The notes under the pieces: generated by a model | The model's input: only the letters and a program-made list of their open reading frames with translations | Databases searched by the model: none | What the model was told of the DNA's origin: nothing | Translations under genes and position numbers: made by a program | DNA from: Branchiostoma floridae | Lineage: Eukaryota > Chordata > Leptocardii > Amphioxiformes > Branchiostomatidae | Direction of reading: 5' to 3' | NCBI RefSeq assembly: GCF_000003815.2 | Contig: NC_049990.1 | Span: forward strand, 12,653,443 to 12,717,442 | Length of the DNA stretch: 64,000 nt | In this document: positions 47,075 to 58,801 of the stretch, in pieces | How the letters are laid out: each line of letters opens with the position of its first letter | Numbering within the stretch: position 1 is the first letter of the stretch

Positions 47075-50000
47075 ATGGATCCAGTTTGGAAGTTTGTCGT
47101 GCTGCTGGCTGTGTGTGGATCTGTCACTGGTGACTCCGTCATCCCCGTGGGACACCTGCAACCTCTGGGGGGTCATCGACCTCCTGATGTTCCCATAGAT
47201 GAGCTGCACACCATCCCACATCCACGGGTAGGTTTCTGTAGTATTATATTCTCCTGTTAACAAATAGGATACTAGTACGTATTGTCTGTTCCTGCAGTCA
47301 TTGTCTGCAAAAAACTGTTATGTACAAACGACATGGAAGTTATATACAGATTACAGAAGCAAAGGTTTTATGCACAGGCTGAAAATGATTGATAATAATG
47401 GATCATAATAATATGAAATATTTTGTCTGTCTAATTGTAGGAGTTCTGGGACAAGTACGTGAAACATGAGAAGGCTGTGATACTGCGAGGTGCTGCAAAA
47501 AACAGCCCTTCCTTCACGTTATGGACAGATAAATACCTGAAGGACAAATATGGAAAACTAGAGGTAAGAGCATACCAATTTGATAAATTGGTTTCACTGA
47601 TTTGCGCGCTCCTATTTTTCAGAAAATCCACACAAAAAATTACCACACCTTCCACTCAAAATTTTCACTATTATTATGAAGGCATGATTCAACAGCTTTC
47701 CAGCTTAATTGACCTAAGAGTCTTTATAAGCTGCTTACATTACATAATGTGTTATTGTCATTGCAGTAAAATCTATGAACGATATATAAAAACTATTTTG
47801 GATAATTTTCAACAAACGGGCGGTTACTGTAGAGTAATAGTTTGTTTGCTTTTTCTAATTAAGCGAAAAACTTATTTTTTATGTTTTGTATTTAATCTAT
47901 TCTAATAGCCCTTATTTTCACCCCAGAGATTTTGCAAATTTTAGTTTTATTTTTTTCGCCCTGTCGCTCCATAATTCTTTAAAAAATCTGAGAACCAAGA
48001 AATTAAATTGGTAAAAATGAGTCAACAAAGCATGAAATGCCTTTATTTCTTTATGTTCAGGTTATTTTTGTTGTGTGTCACATTAATAACTACTGTACAG
48101 GTATAAAGCTTCTATTATCATATGTGTATGAAAATAGCATGATTGCTAGCAACATCTCACGCATAAATGAGAGCTTAGGATTTCAAACAAACTGTATCAA
48201 GTCTTTGCCAAACAACTTTTTAGAAGCTGTTTGTGTGTCTTGCTTGGCAAAGTTCAGATATTGTTGTCATCTTAAAGATTTCTTGTACTGTAAATGCATT
48301 TAAGTTCGCGGGGATTTAATTACGCGGTAGCAGGAAAAAGGACTATTCGCGGTGGTTTTAAGTTCGCGGTAGCACCTGCACTGTAGTCTTTTAGTTACTG
48401 CCATGGAAAAATGTTGCGCCGAATTTTGCAACGAGGAAACCACGAACAGTAAACCACCGCAAAAATTTCTGCATTTACAGTATAGTTATTAAAGTAATTA
48501 TATGATCAATAGGTGAATTGCATAAAGCAAATCTTTTCTTTTATTTTGCTTGAAGGTTCGTTTAGAAGGAAAGAGGGAAAAACACAGCTGGCTTCCCATT
48601 GGAGTAAAGGGAATAGGACGAGACACTATAGAACACTTCCTGGACACTTATCACGACAGTGATGCGTACATCGTGTCACAGTTACCCACGGACATGTACC
48701 ATGAAGTCCTGGTACAGCCTTGTCTCACATGTGGCAGCTTCAGGAACAGTCTTGTGGAGGTAAGGCTTCTGGAAGCTAACCATAATGATTACGACATTTG
48801 TTACATAATTGAGGAACATCGCTAAGTTGTCTTCTTTATCGCTTCAGTTGTCAAAGTATGACACTGTAGATATAGGCTAATCTCCTAGCAGATTTATCGA
48901 CTGGCCGAGCATTGTCCAACCACCAAAACTGGCCAAGTTTTTATACAACCTCATGCCACTGGTAAATCTGCTGGATCAGGTATAGGTGATCTACAGTCAT
49001 AGTTCATAGTTTGTCTGACTACAAAGGATGCAGAGACATCTAGTGAGTCCTGCATAGGTTTGTACATTTGTAATTATCAGAAATATGTTTTACTAATAAG
49101 CTTAATGCATTTTTCTTGCTGTGTTTCAGATTGATCTGTGGATGAGCTCTAATGGTGGCAGCAGCATTCTCCACAAGGATGCCTTCAACGCCATCAACTG
49201 TCTGTACAACGGCACCAAACACTGGAAACTGATCGAGCGCAAATATGAACCTCTCTTACACAAGGTAAGTGTTTTCTGGTCTAAACAGTGTAAAAATAAT
49301 CTACAGCTAGTTTGGCCAACTGAAGACCTTTGGTGTAGTCCACTAGTCAGGACAGGATAGACATACCCTGTTTATACATGTACATGTATATGTTCAGTAT
49401 ATTAGTTTAGTTGAATGACAAGGCACACTTGTTTATTGAAAATTGTAGAAAAGCACATATTGACACATACACACAAGCCACGCACATTCATGCATATTTG
49501 TAGGTAATGTTAGTTCACCTTTATCCGCGGGGTATCCTATATCCGTTGTGTTGCTAAACAGGGTCTCCAGGGATGTCAAGTCGATGAACGGTAGTTTCAA
49601 ATTGTACTATTTTCAAAATATTGCAGTTTGAAACCATCATCTGTCGACTTAATATCCCTAAATACATTGTTCTTAAAAAGAACGAATGAAGGGTACCCTG
49701 CGGATAAAGGTGAAGTAGCGTTAACACAAATTTAGATAAGCCGCACTTCACTCCATCAGCCTGAAGGTTTTGAAAAATCTGATCACATAATATGTGTAGT
49801 TTTTTTTAAATTGTTTGTCAGTGCTGTCACTCCCCCAACCACTGATGTTTTCGGAAATTTTATCACAATAATTTGATTGTGTATATCATCATTATCTGTC
49901 ATCCCTGGCGGGCGGGGTAAGGTGATGCACGACATCTGTGTATTGTGTATATACTATATACTATGTACCCAACACCTCTAAGAACAGTTTGGTAACTACG

Positions 50001-53000
50001 CTATTTGCATGTTTTATAGGCCTGGGAGCCGTCACGAGAGATCGGAGGGTACTCAGAAGTTAATGTGCACAAAGTTGATCTACTGAAACACCCCAACATG
50101 GCCAAGGTGCGCTGGTCCAACTTCACCATTCATGCAGGGGACTGCCTGTATCTGCCCAAGAGTAAGTGTCATCAGCTAATTATACTTTCATAAACTCCAT
50201 TCATGATCGGTGTTAAAGCCCTACCATTCATGATCGGTGTTAAAGCCCTACCCACCTACCTACGAGCTAAAGTTGCCCATACATCAGAACAAGGGGGTCA
50301 AACTCCTTGACTAGAGATGCATCGGGCCTGGCGCCCATCTCCGCTTCAAAGGCCTGGGCCACACAAAGTTGCGTGCACTACAGCAGGGGGCTAGCTATTA
50401 GTCCACCGGTAGTGTAGTGTGTTTAGCTTCAGGGCTATCATCCATACTCTGCCTCTTAGCAGAGAAAGAAGTTACCATCTTTGGTATGACTCGGCCACAA
50501 CATCCAGTCTTCCTTTTTAGTCTCCCATCCAAGTACTGACACGACTGCATGTTGCTCAATTTCCGAGATCAAGGGATCAGGTGTATCAACGCACCACAGC
50601 TGTAGCCTACCCACCTACCTACATTTGTACCTACCTAAAAGTGTTATAGCCCCTCCCATACTTTGATAATACAGCAACCGGATGAAACTATTTTCGAGCG
50701 CTAAAACCTGTTCTCTTCTTTGGCAATAACTGGAAATGCTGCACCAGTGGACAGTGCTCTATCTAATTTTCATCCCGACCACATCAACCTAGCCTGAAAC
50801 ATTGCCTCTGTGTGCGCTCCCAGGTTACTGGCACCAAGTGGAGTCAGTAGGAGATGTGAACCTCGCCGTGGCTCTCCTGTTTGCCAGGCTAGAGGAGTTT
50901 GATGACTCTGACTGTGACACACAGAAGGTGGAGTACACACCCCTCAGCGACTTTCAGGTTAGTTTCTATGGAGTTTAAATGCTAATCACAGTTTTCCATT
51001 TCAAGTCTCATATAATGCAATGTTGCAGTGTAGTAAGATAATGTAGTCTAGCTGGGTCATTTTCCTATAAATAACATTTGATTGAATCTGTTTTGATGAT
51101 GTCCTTTGTCTTCTGTATTTTGAGTCAGATACAGAATCTGATGTTTAAAGTTACAGGCTAAGATATTAACATTAAACTTGTAGGGTCATTAACATTAAAC
51201 GCATAAGGGTCGTAGCCTGCTGAGGTAGTCCACCCCACCTATAGCATAGCCCACCTTTTCCGGAAACCCTTAAAAGTGTGTACTACATTTTGTATTCCAA
51301 TACTAGGTGATGTGGGATTGGCCAGGGTTTGGAAACATGACCATGGGACATTTGGATTTGGAGATGGGGGCCAGGGATCAGCTGTATGAAATGGCGGAAG
51401 ACAGTGAAGAAGGACTTACTCAAGATTTCATTTTTCAACTACTCAAGTTGGTAAGTGTCAAGGCTCACTATTTCATGTACTTATTGTCAATGTCAACTAA
51501 ATTTGTATGTCAATATTCGTCATTACACGTCCACTCTCTCATCTCAGCCAGGTCTCATGTAAATTGAAGTAACCCCCAATATAACTCAGGCAGCCATAGA
51601 CAACCCAGGTAGACAGCCCAGCCTTTTCCATAAACTTGTGATCTTTACTGAAAAAATACTCCCTTTAATAAGTAATTCATTATAAATAGCTATATTGCAC
51701 CAAGGCAAAGATGGCATTGATATGTAGCGTTTTTTCTGTTTTGAAAATATGTATTTTCTAATAGGATATACTTTTGTGTTATGTCCTCTACTTCTTGGTG
51801 TGCACTTAATTTTTCGTAAGAAAAATGGAACAATCATATCTCCCTCACCTTTCGTCAATGTGTGTGTATTTTTCTACACAGGAGTTGCCTGAATATGATG
51901 ACGAGTTTCTTCTTGGGAAGGCTGAAAGGGTGAGTAGAAAGAGGTGTAAATAACTGCATGAAAAGACACAATAATTAGAGCACTAAACGTGGAAATAATC
52001 TGGATAAGGCAATCGGTATGAAACTGATATCTACTGATCTATATTTCCATCATTATTTCATACTTTAAGCAGTTAAAAATGGCACACAAGCAACAGTTGT
52101 TGTTAAGTCGATTTATCCTGATTTGAGCTTTGCGTTGATTATGATATTTGTTCTTGTATTTATGTGTACTATTTTATTAAGATTATTATTGTTATGATTT
52201 CGGTATGGCGGCTTTGAAAAGGTGTCCTTTGACACCTGTTCCGCCATACCCTCCATTTGTCATTGTTCAAAATGTTAATGGAGAATCCTGATAAATAAAT
52301 AAATATTACTTAGAAAAGTACCAAAAAAAAATAACTTTGATAGTTGAAGTTCCTTTAATTTAGGCACAGACTTACAAATATGCACAGAGAGGTATTAGAC
52401 CACATCTTGAGAAAATCTTTGAAGTTGGTCAACTTTTACGTTGGCTTTATAGCCATATACATTTCTCCATTTCAGACAGAATGTGTAATATTGATGTTCT
52501 GAAAACCTCTTGCAGGGGTTTGCAGCTTTGGACGTGAACTCTAAAGGCAGTCTTGACTCTGACGATATCAAGGCCTTAGACTGGGACACACTTCGCGCCT
52601 TCATGCTGGAATATGAAAACCAGGAGCCTTCCAACACAGAGCTGTTTGAGTATTCCTACACAATGCCCCACGAAATCATGTAAGTTAGAATTCAGGGTGA
52701 TAGAATATGGTTATTCTTACTGCATGAGTCATATTGTCATTAACAAAAGCCCACAGACGGGAATGTAGCTCTTGTTACATACATGGTGCAACAGATCAAC
52801 ATTACGGTTACAGCCAATTTCAAGAGCAGTCATGGATGTATGTAAAGTTTCCTTTCCATACACCATTTGTTATGTAAATAGACGTTGCAATGAAGTGTCC
52901 AGTATGTCTTATCTTTTACCATGCAAATTATCAGTATATATGTATGTATGTGTGTGTGTGCTGATGTTTCTCTTGTTCTTGTAGGAAGGTGATGTTAAAA

Positions 53001-53937
53001 CTGGCTAAGAAGAATGGACAGCTGACCAGGTCTGACTTCATTCATGCCTACATGACCCAACTTGGGGGCACTGAAAAGTTTGGAACAGAGGTGGGTGTGA
53101 TATCATCAACATCGACTCACCATCTCACTCATCAACTCATTGATTCACCGCAACTCATCAACTTACCATCTCATCAACTCACTCCCCCACTCATCAACTC
53201 ACTCATCAACTTTCAACTCACTCATCAACTCACTCCCTCACTCATCAGCTCACCCATCAACTCTTGTTGCCTCACCCTCTCATCAACCCACTCATCAACT
53301 CACTCATCAACTCTTGTCACCTCATCCTCTTATCAACTCACTCATCAACTCGCTCATCAACTCGCTCATCAACTCACTCATCAACTCATTCATCAACTGT
53401 TGTCGACTCACCCTCTTATCAACTCACTCAATAGCTCAAAATCTCATCATCTCAGCTCACTCACTCAATAAACTCTCTCCCCCACTCATCAACTCACTCA
53501 AACTCATCAAGTCACCATCTCATCAACTCACTCCCTCACACATAAATTCAGTCATACGCTCAGCCATAATAGTGACATTTCAGTAGAATCCAGCCATGGC
53601 ACTTGTCAATCATTGTTCTCCATTTGTGTGCAGATTTTTGACAGATTGGTTGACTGTTTCCCATTTGTGTGCAGATTTTCGACAGGTTGGTTGACTGTTT
53701 CCCATTTGTGTGCAGATTTTCGACAGGTTGGTTGAGGGTCAGGATAGAGACATGATAAAGGCTCAGGACCTGACAGTGGAGATACTGCAGCACGCCGTGG
53801 AGAACTGGCTCATCCGGATTAAACCTGCGATGACTCCTGAGATGGACGAGGAATATCAAGAGAAGATGAAGGAATTTGAACGATGGATCGGTTTAATCAA
53901 TGTAGCCGTTGATGCTCAAACGCATACAGAGCTTTAG
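47075..53937 (+). CDS. Predicted ER-lumenal JmjC (cupin_8) 2-oxoglutarate oxygenase with EF-hand-like segment, paralogue 2
   Basis: Eleven GT-AG exons join in phase: 47075-47227, 47441-47563, 48556-48759, 49130-49264, 50020-50161, 50824-50957, 51307-51450, 51882-51929, 52516-52679, 52985-53090, 53716-53937. They encode 524 residues. Residues 1-20 form a signal peptide (MDPVWKFVVLLAVCGSVTG). The JmjC fold (about 60-290) has the iron ligands H175 and D177 (ILHKD) and H256 (YWHQV). K190 in NGTKHWKL is the likely 2-oxoglutarate-binding lysine. C148-x-x-C151 may be redox-active. NxT sequons at 187, 239 and 307 fit a lumenal protein. A loop at 367-378 (DVNSKGSLDSDD) is EF-hand-like, but with Lys at position 5 and Asp at 12. 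The C-terminus HTEL resembles KDEL-type retrieval signals such as KTEL. The protein is much longer than JMJD7 or JMJD8, so no specific name is given. The substrate is unknown. Confidence 0.88.
48286..48482 (-). mobile_element. TA-flanked MITE (ACTGTAAATGCA ends), copy 3, inverted
   Basis: Starts TACTGTAAATGCATTTAAGT and ends ATTTCTGCATTTACAGTA, i.e. the inverse of copies 1 and 2. It lies in intron 2 of the JmjC gene, 74 bp before exon 3. Confidence 0.8.
50330..50610 (-). repeat. 5S rRNA-derived SINE in intron 5 of copy 2
   Basis: Equivalent to 2010-2287. On the minus strand the head carries TTGATCTCGGAAATTGAGCA and CAGTACTTGGATGGGAGAC, which is closer to the 5S consensus than in copy 1 (AGTACTTGG kept). 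It is followed by TAAAAAGGAAGACTGGATGT. Confidence 0.6.
52200..52308 (+). repeat. LINE 3'-end fragment
   Basis: GGTATGGCGGCTTTGAAAAG with the complementary CCTGTTCCGCCATACC forms a hairpin, followed by GATAAATAAATAAATA, a short tandem tail as in CR1/L2-type LINEs. It is inserted in intron 8 of JmjC copy 2. Confidence 0.55.
53094..53560 (+). repeat. Intronic CTCATCAACTCA minisatellite, copy 2
   Basis: Irregular array of ACTCATCAACTC units filling intron 10, the counterpart of 8047-8500. Unit order differs from copy 1, so the arrays have turned over independently. Open frames across it are artefacts. Confidence 0.85.
53617..53745 (+). repeat. Triplicated 3' splice acceptor (41-bp unit x3)
   Basis: Acceptor AGs end at 53633, 53674 and 53715, exactly 41 bp apart, each preceded by CATTTGTGTGC and followed by ATTTTYGACAG. 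Only the last gives the conserved frame (IFDRLVEG). The first two lead to stops within 35 codons. Confidence 0.85.
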
Positions 53938-54550
53938 ACCCAATGGTCGCCACTGGTACGGAGTACACAGTCATGTAGTTGTTGGGTTGTCATTCCAAAC
54001 CTTATACCCAAAAAGTAGTTTAAAGGCTTATTTATAGGGGCATTTGTATAGGTGGTAGGTAACAGATGTCTAAACTAATATACTAGCACAAAATGAAATG
54101 CAATGATTTTTTGACAGAACCTTGTTGTGAATTCCTGAGGGAACATTATTTTGTGTTGGTACAAGTCTTTTAAGCCACATGGTCAAACCTAGAGCCACAT
54201 CGAATTTATTTATTGAATCTATGAAGAAAAATACGGGTGTACATAATGCTAACGAGCATACTGAGCTTTAGATCTAATGGTAGTAGAACACATATAGTTG
54301 TTGCTTTTTCAAAGAATGTTTGACAGACAAATCGGTATAGCTCTAAGTATGTCATTATTTAACACTTGTACAGGTGGAAGGTAACAATGATTTTAATTTC
54401 TTTCTTTTCAAAGCAAAATGATTTGAAGACTCTCTAAAGTGTTCAGTAACTTCATTATATTTTGTTGGTCTTATCATCACAAATAATGACACTGTTAATA
54501 TATAAGGGAATCACTTTTCAAGGAGCTGCAATGTAAAGATATGCTATATA

Positions 54551-55129
54551 CGAGGGGCATTCAATAAGTAATGTCCCTGACCCATTTCCCATGGCAGGAG
54601 ATTAATGAAACTTGGCACAATTATTAGTCTGTCTCTTCATAGGAACCACCCAGAGTTTTGCATTTCTCCCATCATTTGATGTAGCTCTGGACACCGTTTT
54701 TGTAGGTCACCCCAGGTTGGTCCTCCAACAGATGCCTCATCAATGGCAGATGAGGGACGACCAGGTCTGGGAGCTGTTTCCACAGACTTCCGACCTTGTT
54801 TGAATTCAGGATGCCAGCGTTTTACAAGGTCATGTAATGGGGCATCATCACCATAAGTTTTTTTTTCATTTCATCAAAAGTCCCCTTTGGTGTGCGTCCT
54901 TTCAAATCCAAAACCGGATCACTGCACGACACTCAACTGGTTCCATTTTACACCTGGTCCATTTCACACCTGACCCAGTTCAAACACCAGTAAATCAATA
55001 ACCACAATTAGTTCAGAGCTGTTTTTTGCAACATAACCCATAGAGATATGACTCATTACACATGCAAAATTTCATCTAGATCAGACAACTGGAAGTGGGT
55101 CAGGGGCATTACTTATTGAATGCCCCTCG
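54551..55129. mobile_element. Mariner-like element with TA duplication
   Basis: The ends CGAGGGGCATTCAATAAGTA and its complement TACTTATTGAATGCCCCTCG-like right end flank about 580 bp. TA stands at 54549-54550 and 55130-55131, and the inverted match runs for about 33 bp. It holds an antisense remnant of the transposase DNA-binding region (54727-54825). It lies 610 bp downstream of JmjC copy 2. Confidence 0.85.
54727..54825 (-). pseudogene. Mariner transposase N-terminal remnant
   Basis: On the minus strand this reads VKRWHPEFKQGRKSVETAPR, then PGRPSSAIDEASV. This is the linker and second helix-turn-helix region of mariner-type transposases (KRW-x2-EFK-x-GR...PRPGRPS). Frames on both sides are broken and the catalytic domain is absent. 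Confidence 0.75.
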
Positions 55130-55338
55130 TAGATCAGTTTTTCTGTGTGTAGTGTTATTTGAAAGATTCATAAGACTTATATCATAAGAAATAAGATGCT
55201 TGTAGAGGTGTTTTTCCTGAAATAATGTAATAATGTCAACTGAAAACTTCATATGTAATGATGGTCTGAGATTATATGTATTGCTGTTACAATACTAATT
55301 TTGGAAAAGCGTCTCAAATAGGCAATTGTTTCATTAGA

Positions 55339-55600
55339 AAGGTCTCTTGGTGGCGAGTTGAAAACTGAAATCCGTTTTCAGATTACTTGCATTGTTAGCG
55401 AGGTATGAGCGATTAAAGTTAAGTCCATGTAACGTTGCGACCTAACATGAAGATTTTTAAAAAGAAACTGAAAAAGGCAAACTGTGTTATCATTGGATAG
55501 TATCTTGGTGGCGAGTTGAAAACTGAAATCCGTTTTCAGATTGCTTGCGCATTGTTGGCGAGGTATGAGCGTTTAAAGTAAGGTCCCTGTGAGGGCTACG
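55339..55600 (+). repeat. Direct duplication of about 167 bp spacing
   Basis: CTTGGTGGCGAGTTGAAAAC, TGAAATCCGTTTTCAGATT and GCGAGGTATGAGCG occur at 55339 and again at 55506. The layout (GGTCTCTTGG...ACCGTTTT-like...CGAGATATGA-like) recalls the satellite units to the right and may be a distant relative. Confidence 0.6.
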
Positions 55601-55959
55601 TCACATTACCCAGGGGTTCCGCACTGTGTCTGACCGATCTAGGCCCCGACCGGGCTCTAAAGCCGGGTGGATATATGCTCACACAGTCACAAATCGTTCT
55701 TTCTTCACTCGTCCCGTTACAGATCCCGGGGGGGGGGGGCTCCGGTGGGCATTTCGGCAGCTTTCGTTGAATAGTCGTATGCTTTCATCCTTTATCGCTC
55801 GATGTCCGTCAGGCACCAGTAAGCTCCCCTGGGGGTGTCTCCGGGTACCCCGTAGAGGTCTGACAGGGGGTCGGCCGATTAACCCCGTGTAGATAATTGT
55901 ATGGTCCCTGTCGTAAGTGTGGCACGTGGAATTAGTAGAAGAGGAAAATACGATAATCA

Positions 55960-56292
55960 TTGCACTTCAACCGACAGACGATTGCTCAGATCACTGTCCG
56001 AGGGTGGCGACGGCTTTGCCACCGTTGCATCCTTGTTCAGGCTACATGGGTAGCGGAAGAAGAAAGACAAGCAGAACATCAGCGCCAGAGAAGTAGATTG
56101 TGGTGGGTTCGGCTCTGGTTTAGGCGCCGACCAATGTTTGGGTTCTACGATACGCTAAAGAGCAAGCTAATGCCAGAACATTGTTGCGACTTTAAATCGT
56201 TTATGCTCATGGAGCCCCAAATGTTCTATGACATGCTCATGCTTGTGGGACCTTCCATTGAGAAGAGTTTTTTACTGCTGATAATTTCCTAA
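55960..56292 (+). pseudogene. PIF/Harbinger transposase N-terminal fragment
   Basis: The frame reads RSRLWWVRLWFRRRPMFGFY, DTLKSKLMPEHCCDFKSFML and MEPQMFYDMLMLVGPSIEKS. The R-x-WWVR...RR..FG.Y, L...L, F..F.RM-like..F..LL..VGP order is the N-terminal region of ALP1/HARBI1-like nucleases. The frame stops right where the DDE domain should begin. Next come a poor-quality hairpin (GGGCCCCTG / CAGGGGCCC) and poly-A. Probably a dead Harbinger copy. Confidence 0.7.
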
Positions 56293-57044
56293 TGTTTTCC
56301 CCGCCGGGCCCCTGGTTCATTTTAAGTCTGACTTAAAGTCAACAGGGGCCCCGCCCGAGATAAAAAAAAAAAAAAATAACACGGCAGGCAGGAGATCCAC
56401 AGGACCCCGACCGGGAATGCCAAAACAAGGCCGTAAATTACCCGCCCGGGTCCCTATGTGGAAATGTGACCATGGCCCAAATTGTCTTGTTTATTGACCG
56501 AGGGACCCATCAGTTTCCTGGTAACCAGATACAATCTGAAAAAAACGTTTCCAAATCGGGTGCTTTCCTCTCGAGAAATGAGCTAAGCACTATCCTAACC
56601 CTAGCAGTAAGGGTTACGGTTAGGGTCATGCTTAGAGCCAAAGTGGCTAAGAACAGGCTTTGATCGGTCAAACTTGGTATCATTGGAAGGTTCTCTTGAT
56701 AGCTATATGTAACCTGAAAACCGTTTTGAAATCGGATTCTTTTTTCTCGAGAAATGAGTTAAACACTACCCTAACCCTAGCAGGTAGGGTTAGGGTTAGG
56801 GTTAGAGTAGTGCTTAAGGCCTATATATCTAAGAACGGATTCTAGTCAATCAAACTTGGTATCGTTGGAAAGGTCTCTTGGTAACTAGATGTAATCTGTA
56901 AACCGCTTTGAAATCGGGTGAATACATCCGGAGTAAAACCTAGGCACTAACTGCTAGGGTAAAGGTTAGGGTTAGGGTTAGGGTAGTGCTTAGAGGCAAC
57001 ATGGCTAAGAGTGTATTCTAGTCGGTCAAAATTTGTATCATATA

Positions 57045-57432
57045 CAGGGTTCTCCCCAGAGAGTGGAATAAGGGAGGCCCTCCACTATACTCTCAGCCAG
57101 CTCCACTATACTATTTTTCAAGTTTAGTGTGTTTCTTCCCTATTTTCTTTGTTAGTTTTGCTAAGATAAATGACAATTCACAGATTTTTGTACCAAGTGG
57201 CATCACTTTTCCAGTCAGCATTGTCTGCAAAAACTTGTGAATGAGCAATGATCAAAACAATAGTAGTTTTGCCACTTCAAAACAAAGGAATAACAACAGT
57301 ATATTATACTTGTAGTATTTGACACCCTCTGTCATTGCAAAATGAACCCATTTTCATGAAAGTGCAGCGCGTTGGTGCGGGTTATTTTTGCCAGCCCCTC
57401 CACTATACTAAAATATTTTGGGGAGAACCCTG
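57045..57432. mobile_element. MITE in the satellite, ATATA target duplication
   Basis: The ends CAGGGTTCTCCCCA and TGGGGAGAACCCTG are perfect complements, flanked on both sides by ATATA (57040-57044 and 57433-57437). It is 388 bp long with CTCCACTATACT words near both ends and no frame. Superfamily not assigned. Confidence 0.85.
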
Positions 57433-58801
57433 ATATAAAAGGTATCTAGGTACAGAGTGGTAATCTGCAAACCGTTTTGAAATTGGGTGCTTACTTGCCG
57501 AGATATAACTTAAGCACTAACCACTAGGGTTAGGGTAAGGGTTAGGGTAGTGCTAAGAGGCAACATTGCTAAGAGTGTATTCTAGGCAGTCAACCTTGGT
57601 ATCATTTCAAAGGTATGTAAGTGCAGATTTGTAATCTACAAATCGTTTTGAAATCGGGTGCTTACTTGCCGAGATATGACTTAAGCACTGAACGCTAGGG
57701 TTAGGGTTAGGGTTAGGGTTAGGGTAGTGCTAAAAGGCAACATTGCTAAGAGTGTATTCTAGGCGGTCAAACTTGGTATCATTACAAAGGTATGTTGGTA
57801 CAGATTTGTAATCTGCAAACCGTTTTGTAATCGAGTGCTTACTTGCCGAGATATGACTTAAGCACTAACCGCTAGGGTTAGGGTTAGGGTTAGGGTTAGG
57901 GTTAGGGTTAGGGTTAGGGTAGTGCTTAGAGGCAACATTGCTAAGAGTGTATTCTAGGCGGTCAACCTTGGTATCATTTCAAAGGTATGTTAGTGCAGAT
58001 TTGAAATCTGCAAACTGTTTTGAAATCGGGTGCTTACTTGCCGAGATATAACTTTAGCACTAACCGCTAGGGTTAGGGTTAGGGTTAGGGTAGTGCTAAG
58101 AGGCAACATTGCTAAGAGTGTATTCTAGGTGGTCAACCTTGGTATCATTTCAAAGGTATGTTAGTGCAGATTTGAAATCTGCAAACTGTTTTGCAATCGG
58201 GTGCTTACTTGCCGATATATGACTTAAGCATTGAACGCTAGGGTTAGGGTTAGGGTTAGGAATAGGGTTAGGGTTAGGGTAGTGCTTAGAGACAACATTG
58301 CTAAGAGTTTATTCTAGGCGGTCAAACTTGGTATCATTTCAAAGGTATGTTGGTACAGTTTTTTAATCTACAAACCGTTTTGAAATCGAGTGCTTACTTA
58401 CCGAGATATGACTTAAGCACTAACCGCTAGGGTTAGGGTTAGGGTAGTGCTTAGAGGCAACATTGCTAAGAGTGTATTCTAGGTGGTCAAACTTGGTATC
58501 ATTTCAAAGGTATGTTGGTACAGATTTGTAATCTGCAAACCGTTTTGAAATCCGGTGCTTTCTTGCCGAGATATGACTTAAGCACTAACCGCTAGGGTGT
58601 GGGTTAGGGTTAGGGTTAGGGTTAGGGTAGTGCTTAGAGGCAACATTGCTAAGAGTGTATTCTAGGCGGTCAACCTTGGTATCATTTCAAAGGTATGTTG
58701 GTACAGATTTGTAATCTGCAATCCGCTTTGAATTCGGGTGCTTACTTGCCGAGATATGGCCTAAGAACTAACCGCTAGGGTTAGGGTTAGGGTAGTGCTT
58801 A

